The notes: generated by a model not told the origin, from the letters alone. Shown: positions 25,952-35,483, counted from the stretch's first letter. The stretch is 64,000 nt of DNA from Wenzhouxiangella sp. 15190 (GCF_003417465.1 NZ_QVMV01000028.1:186001-250000), one strand, 5' to 3'. Program-made: numbers and translations.

Positions 25952-26229
25952 CCACTCTCTTATGGGGCACCATCCTGTTTCTGCTGGTCAACGCGTTTGT
26001 CTGCCTGTGGCGCGCACTGGCCGGCCCCACCCTGCCCGACCGCATCCTGGCAGCCAACGTCATCGGTACCAAGACCCTTGTGGTGTTGGTGCTGCTCGGC
26101 CTCGCCCTCGATCAGGGCCTATGGCTGGATGTCGCGCTGGTCTACGGGCTCTTGAGCTTCACAGTCACCCTGGTGTTCAGCCGGTTTCTCGAGACTGGCC
26201 GGATACGCGGGGTGTGGGAATCGAAATGA
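25948..26229 (+). CDS. mrpF: Mrp-type antiporter subunit F
   Basis: The 93-residue, three-helix protein contains RALAGPTLPDRILAANVIGT and DVALVYGLLSFTVTLVFSRF, the two conserved blocks of MrpF/MnhF. It overlaps mrpE and mrpG by four bases each. MrpF is a small membrane subunit of the Mrp complex. The final RIRGVWESK is longer than in some homologues but otherwise unremarkable. Confidence 0.92.
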   Translation: MTTLLWGTILFLLVNAFVCLWRALAGPTLPDRILAANVIGTKTLVVLVLLGLALDQGLWLDVALVYGLLSFTVTLVFSRFLETGRIRGVWESK

Positions 26230-26552
26230 TGGCGGCGATTCAAGCGACCCTGGCCGGCCTTCTCATCGTGGCGGGCGCGGCGTTTTTCTTCATCGGCACC
26301 ATTGGATTGCTACGCCTGCCCGATTTCTACACCCGGGTGCATGCGGTGACCAAGTGCGATGCACTGGGTGCCGGACTGGTGCTTCTCGGTTTGGCAATCC
26401 TGGCTGGCTTCGACGGTAGCGGCATTCGCATCATCGCCCTGATCGCGCTGGTGCTGCTGTCGAGCCCCACCGCCGGCCATGCACTGGCACGCGCCGCGTG
26501 GCGGGCCGGTCTTGAACCCTGGTACAGGAAATCCGGTCATGTCGGTCAGTGA
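26226..26552 (+). CDS. mrpG: Mrp-type antiporter subunit G
   Basis: The 108-residue protein has three helices and the MrpG core GTIGLLRLPDFYTRVHAVTKCDALGAGLVLLG plus LLSSPTAGHALARAA. These are the LPD-x-x-x-R-x-H-A and S-P-x-x-x-H signatures of MnhG. The start overlaps the mrpF stop; a second in-frame ATG follows at once (26229), so the first residue is uncertain. Confidence 0.92.
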   Translation: MMAAIQATLAGLLIVAGAAFFFIGTIGLLRLPDFYTRVHAVTKCDALGAGLVLLGLAILAGFDGSGIRIIALIALVLLSSPTAGHALARAAWRAGLEPWYRKSGHVGQ

Positions 26553-26787
26553 TCTTTTCGATCTACTCATTCTCGCCCTGCTGATCACCTGCGTGCTCGG
26601 CATAGCCCGGGTCCGTGACCTGGCCACGGCAGTCACCCTCTTTGCCATCTACAGTTTCGTGCTGTGCCTGCTGTGGGCCCATCGCGGCGCACCGGACGTG
26701 GCCATGACTGAGGCGGCGGTCGGCGCCGGCATCACCGCCGTGCTGTTCTTCACGGCGATCGCGAAAATCGGGCGGCGCGAAAAATGA
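26539..26787 (+). CDS. DUF4040/MbhD-like Mrp subunit
   Basis: The 82-residue, three-helix protein matches the region found at the C-terminus of large MrpA proteins and as free MbhD in hydrogenase-type clusters: RVRDLATAVTLFAIYSFVLC and HRGAPDVAMTEAAVGAGITA. The A-P-D-V-A-x-T-E block is diagnostic. The ATG at 26539 overlaps mrpG by 14 bases. In the second cluster (62298-63269) the equivalent part is fused to MrpB. Confidence 0.88.
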   Translation: MSVSDLFDLLILALLITCVLGIARVRDLATAVTLFAIYSFVLCLLWAHRGAPDVAMTEAAVGAGITAVLFFTAIAKIGRREK

Positions 26788-27506
26788 GGAAATTCCTTGC
26801 CCTGGTCCTTATCGCAGCCCTCGGCGCAGTCCTGATCGCCGCCGTCGTTAACCTGCCGGAACCGGGCACTACCGATTCGCCGGTTCATACTCATGTCAGC
26901 GCCGGCTACATCAAGGGCGGACACGAAGCCGGCGGCGCCGATAACCTGGTGACAGCCGTCCTGCTCAACTACCGCGCAATCGACACCTTCGGCGAAGTGA
27001 CGGTGATCTTCACCGCGCTGATCGCCGTCCTGGCAGCCACTTCGCTGGCGGGTCCGACCGAACGCTCCGGCACCCAAAATATCGATCTTAAGACTACCCG
27101 GGTACCGGTCAGTCCGGTGGTTTCGTTCGTCGTCAGACTGATGGCCCCCTTCATCGCGACCTTCGCGCTGTTCGTGATGCTCAAGGGCCACGAGTTGCCC
27201 GGCGGCGGCTTCCAGGGCGGCGTGGTCCTCGGCGCGATGTTGATCCTGCTGGCCTTGTTCAGCGGCCGGACCGACAAGACCGACGACGAAGAGTTACCGC
27301 CCGGTTTGCGCAACTGGATCCGTGCCGCCGGTCCGTTGGTATTCGGTGCGCTGGGGCTCACCGGGCTGGTATTTTCCGGATGGCTGTTCTCGCTTCCCGA
27401 CCACCCATTCTGGCGCGAGATGGTGATGATCGGCCTGGAACTCGGTATCGGGATCGGCGGCGCGGCGGTTCTGGTCGGATTGTTCCGGGCGCTCAGGGAG
27501 GGGTGA
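26784..27506 (+). CDS. mrpB: Mrp-type subunit B with MbhE-like N-terminus
   Basis: The 240-residue protein has an MbhE-like first part with NLVTAVLLNYRAIDTFGE (~55-72), the conserved V-T-x-V-L-x-x-Y-R-x-x-D-T block, and an MnhB domain from ~110 with PFIATFALFVMLKGHELPGG and FQGGVVLGAMLILL. It combines pieces that are the MrpA tail and MrpB in the classic Bacillus complex. The start overlaps the previous stop by four bases. Confidence 0.88.
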   Translation: MRKFLALVLIAALGAVLIAAVVNLPEPGTTDSPVHTHVSAGYIKGGHEAGGADNLVTAVLLNYRAIDTFGEVTVIFTALIAVLAATSLAGPTERSGTQNIDLKTTRVPVSPVVSFVVRLMAPFIATFALFVMLKGHELPGGGFQGGVVLGAMLILLALFSGRTDKTDDEELPPGLRNWIRAAGPLVFGALGLTGLVFSGWLFSLPDHPFWREMVMIGLELGIGIGGAAVLVGLFRALREG

Positions 27507-27507
27507 A

Positions 27508-27858
27508 ATGAATGTACTTCTGACCCATGTCGATTACATCGCCGCCGTAGCCATATTCCTGGTCGGGCTCTACATTCTTCTGGTCAAGCAGAACCTGCTA
27601 AAGAAGATCCTCGGCCTCAACATCATGGAAACGGCCGTATTCGCGTTCATTGTCACTGCCGGCATGACCGACAACGGCGTGCCGCCCCTGCTGGGCCCGG
27701 ACGCGGTCGGCCCTTTCGCCAGCCCGCTGCCGCATGCGCTGGTACTGACCGGAATCGTCGTGGCCGTCAGCATCACCGCACTCGCACTCGCGCTAATCGT
27801 CCGGGTCAAGCGCGAATGCGGGAGCGTGGAACTGAACGAACTGGGCAAAGTCGAGTAA
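27508..27858 (+). CDS. mrpC: Mrp-type subunit C (NuoK-like)
   Basis: The 116-residue, three-helix protein has GLYILLVKQNLLKKILGLNI near the N-terminus and PLPHALVLTGIVVAVSITAL, the NuoK/MrpC signature. It has homology to the complex I subunit NuoK. Its stop codon is followed directly by the next ATG. Confidence 0.92.
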   Translation: MNVLLTHVDYIAAVAIFLVGLYILLVKQNLLKKILGLNIMETAVFAFIVTAGMTDNGVPPLLGPDAVGPFASPLPHALVLTGIVVAVSITALALALIVRVKRECGSVELNELGKVE

Positions 27859-29343
27859 ATGAGCGCCGCGGCCCACGGCCTGGCGCTGGTGGTGCTGGTT
27901 CCCATCGTGGGCGGCGCCCTGATTCCGGCCCTGTTCCGGCGCTTTCCGACTGCGGCATGGGGGTTCGCGCTGGCTTCGAGTGCGCTCACCCTGGCCATCA
28001 GCATTTCACTGATCCGGCGACTGCTCGCTGAAGGCCCGTTCTCATACGCGGCGGGTGGCTGGCCGCCCCCCTACGGCGTGGCATTGCATTTCGACCGCTT
28101 CGGCGCCGCCATCGCCGTTTTCAGCATGATCACCCTGCTCGTTCTGATCTTCTCCCGACGCTACATTCCGGCGGTTGTGCCGATTGCCCGCATTCCGCTC
28201 TACTACGCGCTGGTGATGATCAACCTGGGCGGCATGAACGGTTTTCTGGTCACCGGGGATCTGTTCAATTTGTTCGTGTTCATGGAAGTGTTTTCGGTAT
28301 CAGCCTACGCCCTGGTGGCCATGGCGCGCGGGCCCCAGGCCGGCCTGGCCGCTATCAAGTACCTGCTGCTGGGTGCAGTATCGTCGCTACTGGTGCTGTT
28401 CGCCATCGGCCTGATCTTCGCCCAGACCGGCACGCTCAACATGGCCGACGCTGCCGGCCGTCTGGACGCCGCGGCGTCGATCGTGCCCACCGCCCTGGCA
28501 CTGGGAGCGCTGACTATCGGCTTCATGGTCAAGGCGGCACTGTTCCCGCTGCATGTGTGGCTCCCGGATGCCCACGCCAGCGCGCCCGCTCCGGTCAGCG
28601 CACTACTCTCCGCGGTGGTCGTGAAGGCAGGCGTAATCGGCATTATCCGCACCCTGCAGACCTTCAGCGATCACGGGTCGCTCCAATTGATGCCACTCCA
28701 ATCTCTCCTGATATGGCTAGGCGCCATCGCGGTGCTTTGGGGTGCAGTCGCAGCCCTCGTCCAGAGCGACCTCAAGCGTTTGCTGGCCTATTCGACCGTC
28801 ACCAACATCGGTTATATCTTCATCGGTCTCGGCATCGGCTCGGCCACTGCCGCCAGTGGCGCCGCGGTGCATATAATCAACCATGCCGTGATCAAGGCCG
28901 CCCTCTTTCTGGCCGCCGGCGCCCTCATCCACCAGAGCGGGCTCCGTCATATCGACGACCTGCGCGGTCTGGGCGAGCGCATGCCGCTCTCGGCCCTGGC
29001 GCTCGGTGTCGCGCTGCTGGCAGTGGCCGGCGTACCGCCGACGGCCGGCTTCGTGGGCAAGTGGCAGATTGGCCTCGGCGCGCTGGAGACCGGGCGTCCG
29101 TTACTCATGGGGGTCGTCATCGTCGGTGGTCTGCTTGTACTGACCTACGGCGTGCGTATCATCAACACCCTGTTCTTCCGGCCGCCGCTGCATGTCCGCG
29201 TGGTCACCTCCCGGGAAGCTCCGCCCTCCATGCTGGCAGCGATACTGCTCCTGGCCGCCAGCAGCTTCCTGCTCGGTCTGGCCGGCAAACCGATGCTCGA
29301 TTTCGTCGCCCCGGCGATCCTGCCCCTGACCGACACCGGCTGA
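27859..29343 (+). CDS. mrpD: Mrp-type antiporter subunit D, first of four
   Basis: The 494-residue membrane protein belongs to the NuoL/M/N-MrpA/D family. It has the key helix with a membrane Glu (FNLFVFMEVFSVSAYALVAM), MVKAALFPLHVWLPDAHASA with the conserved Lys, VVVKAGVIGIIR with a second Lys, and a KRLLAYSTVTNIGYI segment. These carry the proton path in complex I-like subunits. About fourteen helices are expected. It is the closest of the four to canonical MrpD because of the MEV motif and its place after MrpC. Confidence 0.88.
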   Translation: MSAAAHGLALVVLVPIVGGALIPALFRRFPTAAWGFALASSALTLAISISLIRRLLAEGPFSYAAGGWPPPYGVALHFDRFGAAIAVFSMITLLVLIFSRRYIPAVVPIARIPLYYALVMINLGGMNGFLVTGDLFNLFVFMEVFSVSAYALVAMARGPQAGLAAIKYLLLGAVSSLLVLFAIGLIFAQTGTLNMADAAGRLDAAASIVPTALALGALTIGFMVKAALFPLHVWLPDAHASAPAPVSALLSAVVVKAGVIGIIRTLQTFSDHGSLQLMPLQSLLIWLGAIAVLWGAVAALVQSDLKRLLAYSTVTNIGYIFIGLGIGSATAASGAAVHIINHAVIKAALFLAAGALIHQSGLRHIDDLRGLGERMPLSALALGVALLAVAGVPPTAGFVGKWQIGLGALETGRPLLMGVVIVGGLLVLTYGVRIINTLFFRPPLHVRVVTSREAPPSMLAAILLLAASSFLLGLAGKPMLDFVAPAILPLTDTG

Positions 29344-29346
29344 GCC

Positions 29347-30840
29347 ATGCCGATCGAACTGCATGATCTTCGCCCCGTTCTCGCGCCCCTCATCTCGGCA
29401 CTGTGCGCCGGCGGCGTGTTCGTCATGGGGACGAGCGGGCGCTGGCGCGCCATCTGGAGCCTGGCGGCAGCCGGACTCAAGTTCGTCATCGTATGGTCCA
29501 TGCTGCCGGGCACTCTGGCGGGTTCGGTCTACATCTTCCGGGTCGGTGAAATCCTACCCGGGCTGTCAATCGCCTTCCGGGTCGATGCATTCGGCCTCTT
29601 TTATGCCCTGGTCACTGCCACGCTGTGGGTGCTGACCACGGTCTACGCGCTCGCCTACATGAAAGGCAGCCATGCGCTCAAGCGCTTTTTCGGCTTCTTC
29701 GCGCTGTGCATCTCGACCACCGTGGCAATCGCCTTCGCCGAAAACCTCTTCACCCTGTTTCTTTTCTACGAACTGCTTACCGTCTGCACCTATCCCCTGG
29801 TCATTCACGACCAGGATGCCGAAGCGCGCCGGGCCGGCCGCAAGTACCTTGCCTATACCCTTTGCGGCGGCGCCGTGATTCTGGCCGGCATGCTGCTGGT
29901 CTTCCATTCCGCCGGCACACTCAGCCTGGCCGAAGGCGGCATCCTCGGCGATGTCGACGACCATCGTGTGTTGCTCCTGATCTTCCTCACCCTGGTCGGG
30001 GGGTTCGGCGTCAAGGCGGCGATCATGCCGTTGCATGCCTGGTTGCCCGCCGCCATGGTGGCGCCGACGCCGGTCAGTGCATTGCTGCATGCTGTCGCCG
30101 TGGTCAAGGCCGGGGCATTCGGCGTGGTGCGGGTCCTCTATGACGTGTTCGGCGTGAATCTGCTCAAGAGCCTGGGATTCGCCACCTGGCTGGGCTACCT
30201 GGCCGGCTTCACGATCATTGCCGGCTCCATCATGGCCCTGCGCCAGAACCGGCTCAAGGCCAGGCTGGCGTGGTCGACCATCAGCCAGCTGTCCTACATC
30301 CTTCTGGCCGCTTCCCTGCTGACCCCGGCTGCGGCACTGGCGGCCATCATCCACCTGGCCAACCAGGCCTTCACCAAGATCACCATGTTCTTCGTCGCCG
30401 GCGCCATCGAGCACAACACCGGCAAAACACACATCGACCAACTCGACGGAATCGGCTACCGCATGCCGTGGACCATGGCCGCGTTCACCATCGCCGGACT
30501 GAGCTTCATGGGCGTGCCCCTGCTGGCCGGCTTCATTACCAAATGGTATCTCTCGCTGGGTGCCCTTGCGGCCGACAGCGGCGGATTCGTCGCGCTGATG
30601 GCACTCAGCGGTCTACTCAATGCCGCCTACTGGCTGCCGATTATCTATCGCGCCTACTTCCGTGAAACCGGCATTCCGCAACTGCGTGAGGAAACACCCT
30701 GGATGCTGCTGGCACCGATCGGAATCTGCGCCGGTTACGTCATTCTGCTCGGAACAGGCGCGCAGGCCCCGCTGATGCCATTTTCACTGGCCGAATCGGC
30801 TGTGCGCCTCGCCTTCGGCTTGGAAGGAGGCATCCCATGA
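29347..30840 (+). CDS. Second MrpA/D-like proton-conducting subunit
   Basis: The 497-residue protein has the same family motifs: LFTLFLFYELLTVCTYPLVI with membrane Glu, GVKAAIMPLHAWLPAAMVAP with Lys, and AVAVVKAGAFGVVRV with a second Lys. KARLAWSTISQLSYILL follows. It lies three bases after the first D subunit and overlaps the third. Whether it moves protons, sodium or both cannot be told from sequence. Confidence 0.87.
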   Translation: MPIELHDLRPVLAPLISALCAGGVFVMGTSGRWRAIWSLAAAGLKFVIVWSMLPGTLAGSVYIFRVGEILPGLSIAFRVDAFGLFYALVTATLWVLTTVYALAYMKGSHALKRFFGFFALCISTTVAIAFAENLFTLFLFYELLTVCTYPLVIHDQDAEARRAGRKYLAYTLCGGAVILAGMLLVFHSAGTLSLAEGGILGDVDDHRVLLLIFLTLVGGFGVKAAIMPLHAWLPAAMVAPTPVSALLHAVAVVKAGAFGVVRVLYDVFGVNLLKSLGFATWLGYLAGFTIIAGSIMALRQNRLKARLAWSTISQLSYILLAASLLTPAAALAAIIHLANQAFTKITMFFVAGAIEHNTGKTHIDQLDGIGYRMPWTMAAFTIAGLSFMGVPLLAGFITKWYLSLGALAADSGGFVALMALSGLLNAAYWLPIIYRAYFRETGIPQLREETPWMLLAPIGICAGYVILLGTGAQAPLMPFSLAESAVRLAFGLEGGIP

Positions 30841-32327
30841 CCCTGACCTCGCTGCTGCCACTGATCGCGTTGGCACTGCCGATTATCGGTGGTCTGGCGG
30901 CCCTGGGAGCCGGTCGACGCAACCGGCGTCTGGGCATTGCCGTGGTTGCCGGGACGGCCGTTACGACATTCCTGATCACCGCGCTCCTGGCGCTGGCGGC
31001 AAAAGACGGCCTCCTCAGAGAAATGACGCTGGTCCAGATCGCACCGCCGGTGTGGATCGTTTTCCGGATCGACCCGCTCGGCACCCTGTTCGCGGCCACC
31101 GTCTCGGGACTTTTCCTCCTCGCCCTGATCTACGCCTTCGGCTATCTGCCGGATGACCGCAGGCAGTGGCGGTTTCATGCCTTCGCCATGGCCTGCCAGG
31201 GCTGCATGATCGGGGTAGCCTTCGCCGGCAACCTGGTCACGCTGCTCGTCTTCTATGAGCTGTTCTCGCTCCTCAGCTATCCCCTGATCACGCACGATCG
31301 GACACGGGTGGCCGTCGCTGCCGGCCTGAAGTACCTGGTCTACATCATCACCGGTGGCGCCTTTGTATGGGCCGGCATCATTCTGGTCTTTCACCTCGGC
31401 GGCGAGATCCGGTTCCTTCCGGGCGGCCTGGCGGATATCAACGGTTCGCCCGGCCTCGTGCTCGCCACTTTCGCCTGCCTGGTCACAGGCTTCGGCGTCA
31501 AGGCGGCGCTGATGCCGCTGCACGGCTGGGTGCCGGATGCACATCCGGCCGCCCCGGCCCCGTTCTCGGCCGTGCTTTCCGGGGTGATGGTGGCCACCGG
31601 CGTCTTCGGCATCCTGCGGGTGATGTTTGAAATCTTCGGCGTGTCGCGCCTGATTGAGATGGGGGTACTGCCGTGGCTGGGTGGAATCGCCGGCGCAAGC
31701 GTTCTTCTGGCCGCGGCACGAGCCGTCGGCGAGGACGATCTCAAACGCCGACTGGCCTGGTCGACCATCAGCCAGATGGCCTATGTGCTCATGGCCGTTT
31801 CGACAATCGGCGGCCAGGCGGTGACCGGCGCGTTCGTCCACATTACCCATCATGCCTTTCTCAAGGGCGGGCTGTTCTTCTGCGCCGGGCTGGTCGCGAC
31901 CGTCACCGGTGCAACCCGGATCAGCCAGCTCCGGGGGCTGGCACAACGCATGCCGGTAACCTCCCTGGCGCTGACCGTTCTGGCCCTCGGCCTGGTGGGT
32001 ATTCCACCCCTGTCGGGATTCATCAGCAAGTGGCTGCTCGGCCTGGGACTGGCCGACGCCGGCGCCATGGTCCGGCTGGGTGTAATGCTTGCCGGCGCCC
32101 TGCTCGCGGCCGTCTACCTGTGGCCGATCATCTACCGGATCTGGCTGCCCACCGATGATCCGCGGTTCGCCCATAGCCACAGCCGCGAAGCTTCCGGGTG
32201 GATGCTGGGCATACTGATCGCAACCGGAATGCTGGCCGTAATCCTGGGAACGGCGGCCACCCTGCCGGGCTTCCCCCTCGACCTGGCGAAGAACGCTGCA
32301 CAGTGGCTCGTGGAGCCGCCGCCATGA
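30837..32327 (+). CDS. Third MrpA/D-like proton-conducting subunit
   Basis: The 496-residue protein shows VTLLVFYELFSLLSYPLITH, GVKAALMPLHGWVPDAHPAA and KRRLAWSTISQMAYVLM. The segment after the PVSALL position reads GVMVATGVFGILRV, so the second helix-8 lysine seen in the two preceding subunits is a threonine here, as in NuoL. The four-base overlaps on both sides indicate one operon. Confidence 0.87.
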   Translation: MTLTSLLPLIALALPIIGGLAALGAGRRNRRLGIAVVAGTAVTTFLITALLALAAKDGLLREMTLVQIAPPVWIVFRIDPLGTLFAATVSGLFLLALIYAFGYLPDDRRQWRFHAFAMACQGCMIGVAFAGNLVTLLVFYELFSLLSYPLITHDRTRVAVAAGLKYLVYIITGGAFVWAGIILVFHLGGEIRFLPGGLADINGSPGLVLATFACLVTGFGVKAALMPLHGWVPDAHPAAPAPFSAVLSGVMVATGVFGILRVMFEIFGVSRLIEMGVLPWLGGIAGASVLLAAARAVGEDDLKRRLAWSTISQMAYVLMAVSTIGGQAVTGAFVHITHHAFLKGGLFFCAGLVATVTGATRISQLRGLAQRMPVTSLALTVLALGLVGIPPLSGFISKWLLGLGLADAGAMVRLGVMLAGALLAAVYLWPIIYRIWLPTDDPRFAHSHSREASGWMLGILIATGMLAVILGTAATLPGFPLDLAKNAAQWLVEPPP

Positions 32328-34774
32328 TGTTTTCCACCGAACTCCTTCTGCCCCTGGTGGTTCTGCTGCCACTGGTCGCGGCACTGACGCTGGCCTGCGT
32401 CCGCATCGGGAAACGCCGTCTGGCGATGGTAGCGGTCACTACTTCCGGGCTGACCCTGGCAGGCGTGATCGTGCTGGTTCCGGATGTGCTGGCGTCCGGG
32501 CGCCTGACCTGGTCGCTGCCGGCCCTGACCGGACGATTCGAACTGACCGCCGATGCCATCAGCCTGCTGTTTGCCCTGAGCGGCGCCTTCGTATGGTTCT
32601 GCGCCACTGTCTACGCGACCGCTTACCTGTCCGACGACACTGGCCGGAAACGCTTCCAGGCGACCAGCCTGTTCGTGCTCTCGGCCAATCTCGGCGTCGT
32701 GCTCGCCGGCAACCTGCCGACCCTGTATGTCTGCTTCGAATTGCTCGGGCTCGCCGCCCTGCTCCTGGTCATTCATGATGGCAGCGAGAAAGCGCGCAAG
32801 GCCGGCATCAAGTACTTCTGGATGACCCTGATCGGAGGGTTCTTTCTGCTGGCCGGGATCCTGCTGGTCCGCGCCATGGCCGGCTCCGATAGCATCGAAC
32901 CGCTCCCGCCCGGCGCCGGATCGCCCGTGATGCTGTGGACGGCCTTCGTCCTGCTCCTGATCGGGTTCGGAGTCAAGGCTGGCATGGTGCCGTTGCACAC
33001 CTGGCTTCCCGACGCACATCCCGCGGCACCGGCCCCGGCCAGCGCACTTTTATCCGGCGTCATGATCAAGACAGGCGCCTACGGCATATTCCGCATGGTG
33101 CATGTCATCTTCCGCCCCGAAGGTGGTGTGGAATCGGCGCTCTCGGCCTGGGCGCTGAATGCCCGATTGGGCCTCATCGTGCTATGGCTGGGTATCGCCA
33201 CAATGCTTGTCGGGGTGATTCTCGCGCTCGGCCAGCATCATGCCAAACGCATGCTGGCCTGGCACAGCGTCAGCCAGATGGGATTCGTCCTGACCGGAAT
33301 CGGCGCCGGTGTCTGGCTGGGAAGCGAGGGCGCCATGGGCACCGCCGGCGGCCTGCTGCATGTAGTCAACCACGCGCTGTTCAAGGCCAGCCTGTTTCTC
33401 GGCGCCGGGGTCGTGGCGCTCCATGCCGGCACCGCCGACATGTACCGGCTGGGCGGGCTGTGGCGGAGGATGCCGGTAACCTTCACCTGCATGCTCGTGG
33501 CCGCGGCCGGCATCACCGGCATTCCCCTGTTCAACGGCTTCGTCAGCAAGTGCCTGATTCACCATGCCCTGGTGGAGGGAGCCGCCCGGGAAGGCGGTGA
33601 TTGGCTCGTGGTCGCAGAGTGGATTTTCCTGGCCACCTGTGCCGGCACGGTGGCTTCCTTCGTCAAACTGATCGGGCTGGTCTTCGTCCGTGCATCCCGA
33701 CAGCCCCCGCCCCAACCCGTGCGTGACGCCACCGGTCCGATGTCGACGGCCATGATCCTGCTCACCATCCCGATCATTGTCATCGGACTGCAGCCCGGCA
33801 TCGTCCTCGAGGGGCTGATCGTTCCGGGACTGAAGACGCTTGCCATTCCGGCCGAGCCGGTCGGACATTACCTCGACACCTACTACCTCGGCCCATCGGA
33901 CCTGCGCTCATTCGGCACCGTGCTGGTCGGTGGCATCGCGCTGTTTGCCGTCGGCACCCGACTGGGGCTGTTCAAACTGGCCGCGCCGGCCTGGTTCGGG
34001 GTCGACATCTGGTATCGCCGGGCCGCCGTGACTTTCGTGATCCTCTGCCGTCATGGGGGAAAACGTGCCGCCGGCCTCCGGGTCACACGCCCCCAACCGA
34101 AACGAATCAAACGCACGCGCTCCCTGCCCGGACAAATGCTGACCGTTCTTGACGAGCGCCTTTCGGCGATTGATGGAACACGTGCCAGGCGCAATACTCT
34201 TTACGCCCGACTCGACGAACTGCGCGACAGTATCGTTCGCGCCGCTGTCGACGAATCCCGCCTGCGTACGCGGGGGCAGAGAAAAGCCGAATCGGTGCGC
34301 GCCGACCGTCACCTTAACGCCACCCGGATGATGGCCGGCCTGATCGCTACCCGCCTGCTCGAACGGACCATGGCGCTCACCGCCGATGACAATGCTGACC
34401 GGTCGGTATCCACGGCAATCGAGAAAATCGGGACAGAACGCGACGACTTCGCCCGCATGGCTGCCGACGCCGCCGAAACCTGGCTCGAAGGCGGAGATCC
34501 CGGAAAGTTGCTTGAAGCCGGCAGGGTGGACCCGGAGCGGGATGCCGGACCCCGCCCGTCCACTGCCGCCAATCGGGATTGGTGGACCGAACTGTGCGAG
34601 TTCATCTTCCGCCCCGCTGTGCGCCACTGGCCAGCAACCGAGCGCTCGGATGACGCTTCATTGACAAGAGCGATACGTGCCCTGCTCGAACGCACCACGC
34701 GCGATCCGAGTTTGGGACTGGGCCTGGCCTTCCTTCTCCTGCTGGCCCTGAGTGCAAGCTCCATTTTGATCTGA
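32324..34774 (+). CDS. Fourth MrpA/D-like subunit with ~240-residue C-terminal extension
   Basis: The 816-residue protein starts at the ATG overlapping the preceding stop. Residues ~1-570 form an antiporter-like domain with LPTLYVCFELLGLAALLLVI, GVKAGMVPLHTWLPDAHPAA and GVMIKTGAYGIFRMVH. The rest is not part of that fold: a basic stretch with RPQPKRIKRTRSLPGQ, then long charged helices (RNTLYARLDELRDSIVRAAV; ATRLLERTMAL; FARMAADAAETWLEGGD), and one final membrane helix (GLGLAFLLLLALSASSILI). Canonical MrpA carries its MrpB-like region here instead. The extension may be a lateral-helix-like or regulatory part; I do not recognise it. Confidence 0.85.
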   Translation: MMFSTELLLPLVVLLPLVAALTLACVRIGKRRLAMVAVTTSGLTLAGVIVLVPDVLASGRLTWSLPALTGRFELTADAISLLFALSGAFVWFCATVYATAYLSDDTGRKRFQATSLFVLSANLGVVLAGNLPTLYVCFELLGLAALLLVIHDGSEKARKAGIKYFWMTLIGGFFLLAGILLVRAMAGSDSIEPLPPGAGSPVMLWTAFVLLLIGFGVKAGMVPLHTWLPDAHPAAPAPASALLSGVMIKTGAYGIFRMVHVIFRPEGGVESALSAWALNARLGLIVLWLGIATMLVGVILALGQHHAKRMLAWHSVSQMGFVLTGIGAGVWLGSEGAMGTAGGLLHVVNHALFKASLFLGAGVVALHAGTADMYRLGGLWRRMPVTFTCMLVAAAGITGIPLFNGFVSKCLIHHALVEGAAREGGDWLVVAEWIFLATCAGTVASFVKLIGLVFVRASRQPPPQPVRDATGPMSTAMILLTIPIIVIGLQPGIVLEGLIVPGLKTLAIPAEPVGHYLDTYYLGPSDLRSFGTVLVGGIALFAVGTRLGLFKLAAPAWFGVDIWYRRAAVTFVILCRHGGKRAAGLRVTRPQPKRIKRTRSLPGQMLTVLDERLSAIDGTRARRNTLYARLDELRDSIVRAAVDESRLRTRGQRKAESVRADRHLNATRMMAGLIATRLLERTMALTADDNADRSVSTAIEKIGTERDDFARMAADAAETWLEGGDPGKLLEAGRVDPERDAGPRPSTAANRDWWTELCEFIFRPAVRHWPATERSDDASLTRAIRALLERTTRDPSLGLGLAFLLLLALSASSILI

Positions 34775-35042
34775 CCGGATTTCAATTTGATGCAGTTGCT
34801 CCGCTTACAACGATCGAGTATCAAGCCCTGGAGCTCATGGCTGTTGATCTTTTCAGAAATGCCCGATCAGTACGTGATTTACGGTGGTGCTTCATTCCTG
34901 CTTTCCGGCTCCTGGCTGACTCGGGGAATAGGCAAAGGGGAGGAACATGCACCCGCTCACGCCTGTCAAAATAAATGACGATCGAAATTGCAGACGCATG
35001 GCCTGTATTCCATCCACAACCAAGCCCGAAGGAGATCGAATC

Positions 35043-35483
35043 ATGAGAAACCTGATCATTATCACGACAATATCGCTTTTCCTGGCCCAACCCGTCGCTC
35101 TGGCTGGTGACGAAGACCAACCGAAAGACGACGAAGGCATGCAAGAAATGAGCATGCAGGACAAGATGAACAAGGGCATGATGAGCGGCGACGGCATGCA
35201 AAAACGCATGAAGAAAATGCGCGAAACCATGCAGCAAATCCACAACACGGAAGATCCGGATGAGCGCCGGAAGCTCATGCAGGAACACATGCGCCAGATG
35301 CACGAGGCCATGGGCCAAATGCAGGGCATGAGTCAGCACCGCAAGGAGATGCATCAGAAGATGAAGGAGATGGATGGCGAGCGCTGCCAGAAAATGATGA
35401 AAATGCACTCAAAGATGCACCAGGGCATGATGCAACAAATGGAAGCCCACATGAAAGCGCACGAAAACCACAAGGAAAACTAA
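35043..35483 (+). CDS. Met-rich periplasmic protein, possible copper binder
   Basis: The 146-residue protein has a signal peptide ending at PVALAG and a mature part packed with methionine, lysine, glutamine and histidine: many M-x-x-M pairs such as MQEMSMQDKM and MMKMHSKMHQGMMQQMEAHM, with one Cys. Helical charged repeats suggest a coiled coil. Methionine-rich periplasmic proteins often bind Cu(I) or Ag(I), which would fit the cassette at 16324-25156, but this is inference. The ATG at 35043 follows AAGGAGA and gives the signal peptide. An in-frame ATG at 34947 with GGGGAGG upstream would add 32 residues before it. The spacer 34775-34946 shows nothing. Confidence 0.7.
   Translation: MRNLIIITTISLFLAQPVALAGDEDQPKDDEGMQEMSMQDKMNKGMMSGDGMQKRMKKMRETMQQIHNTEDPDERRKLMQEHMRQMHEAMGQMQGMSQHRKEMHQKMKEMDGERCQKMMKMHSKMHQGMMQQMEAHMKAHENHKEN

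Noticed and set aside
30735-32384. A 549-codon minus-strand frame over the third antiporter subunit
   Set aside because: The sense strand has all family motifs and coupled starts; the antisense product is low-complexity.
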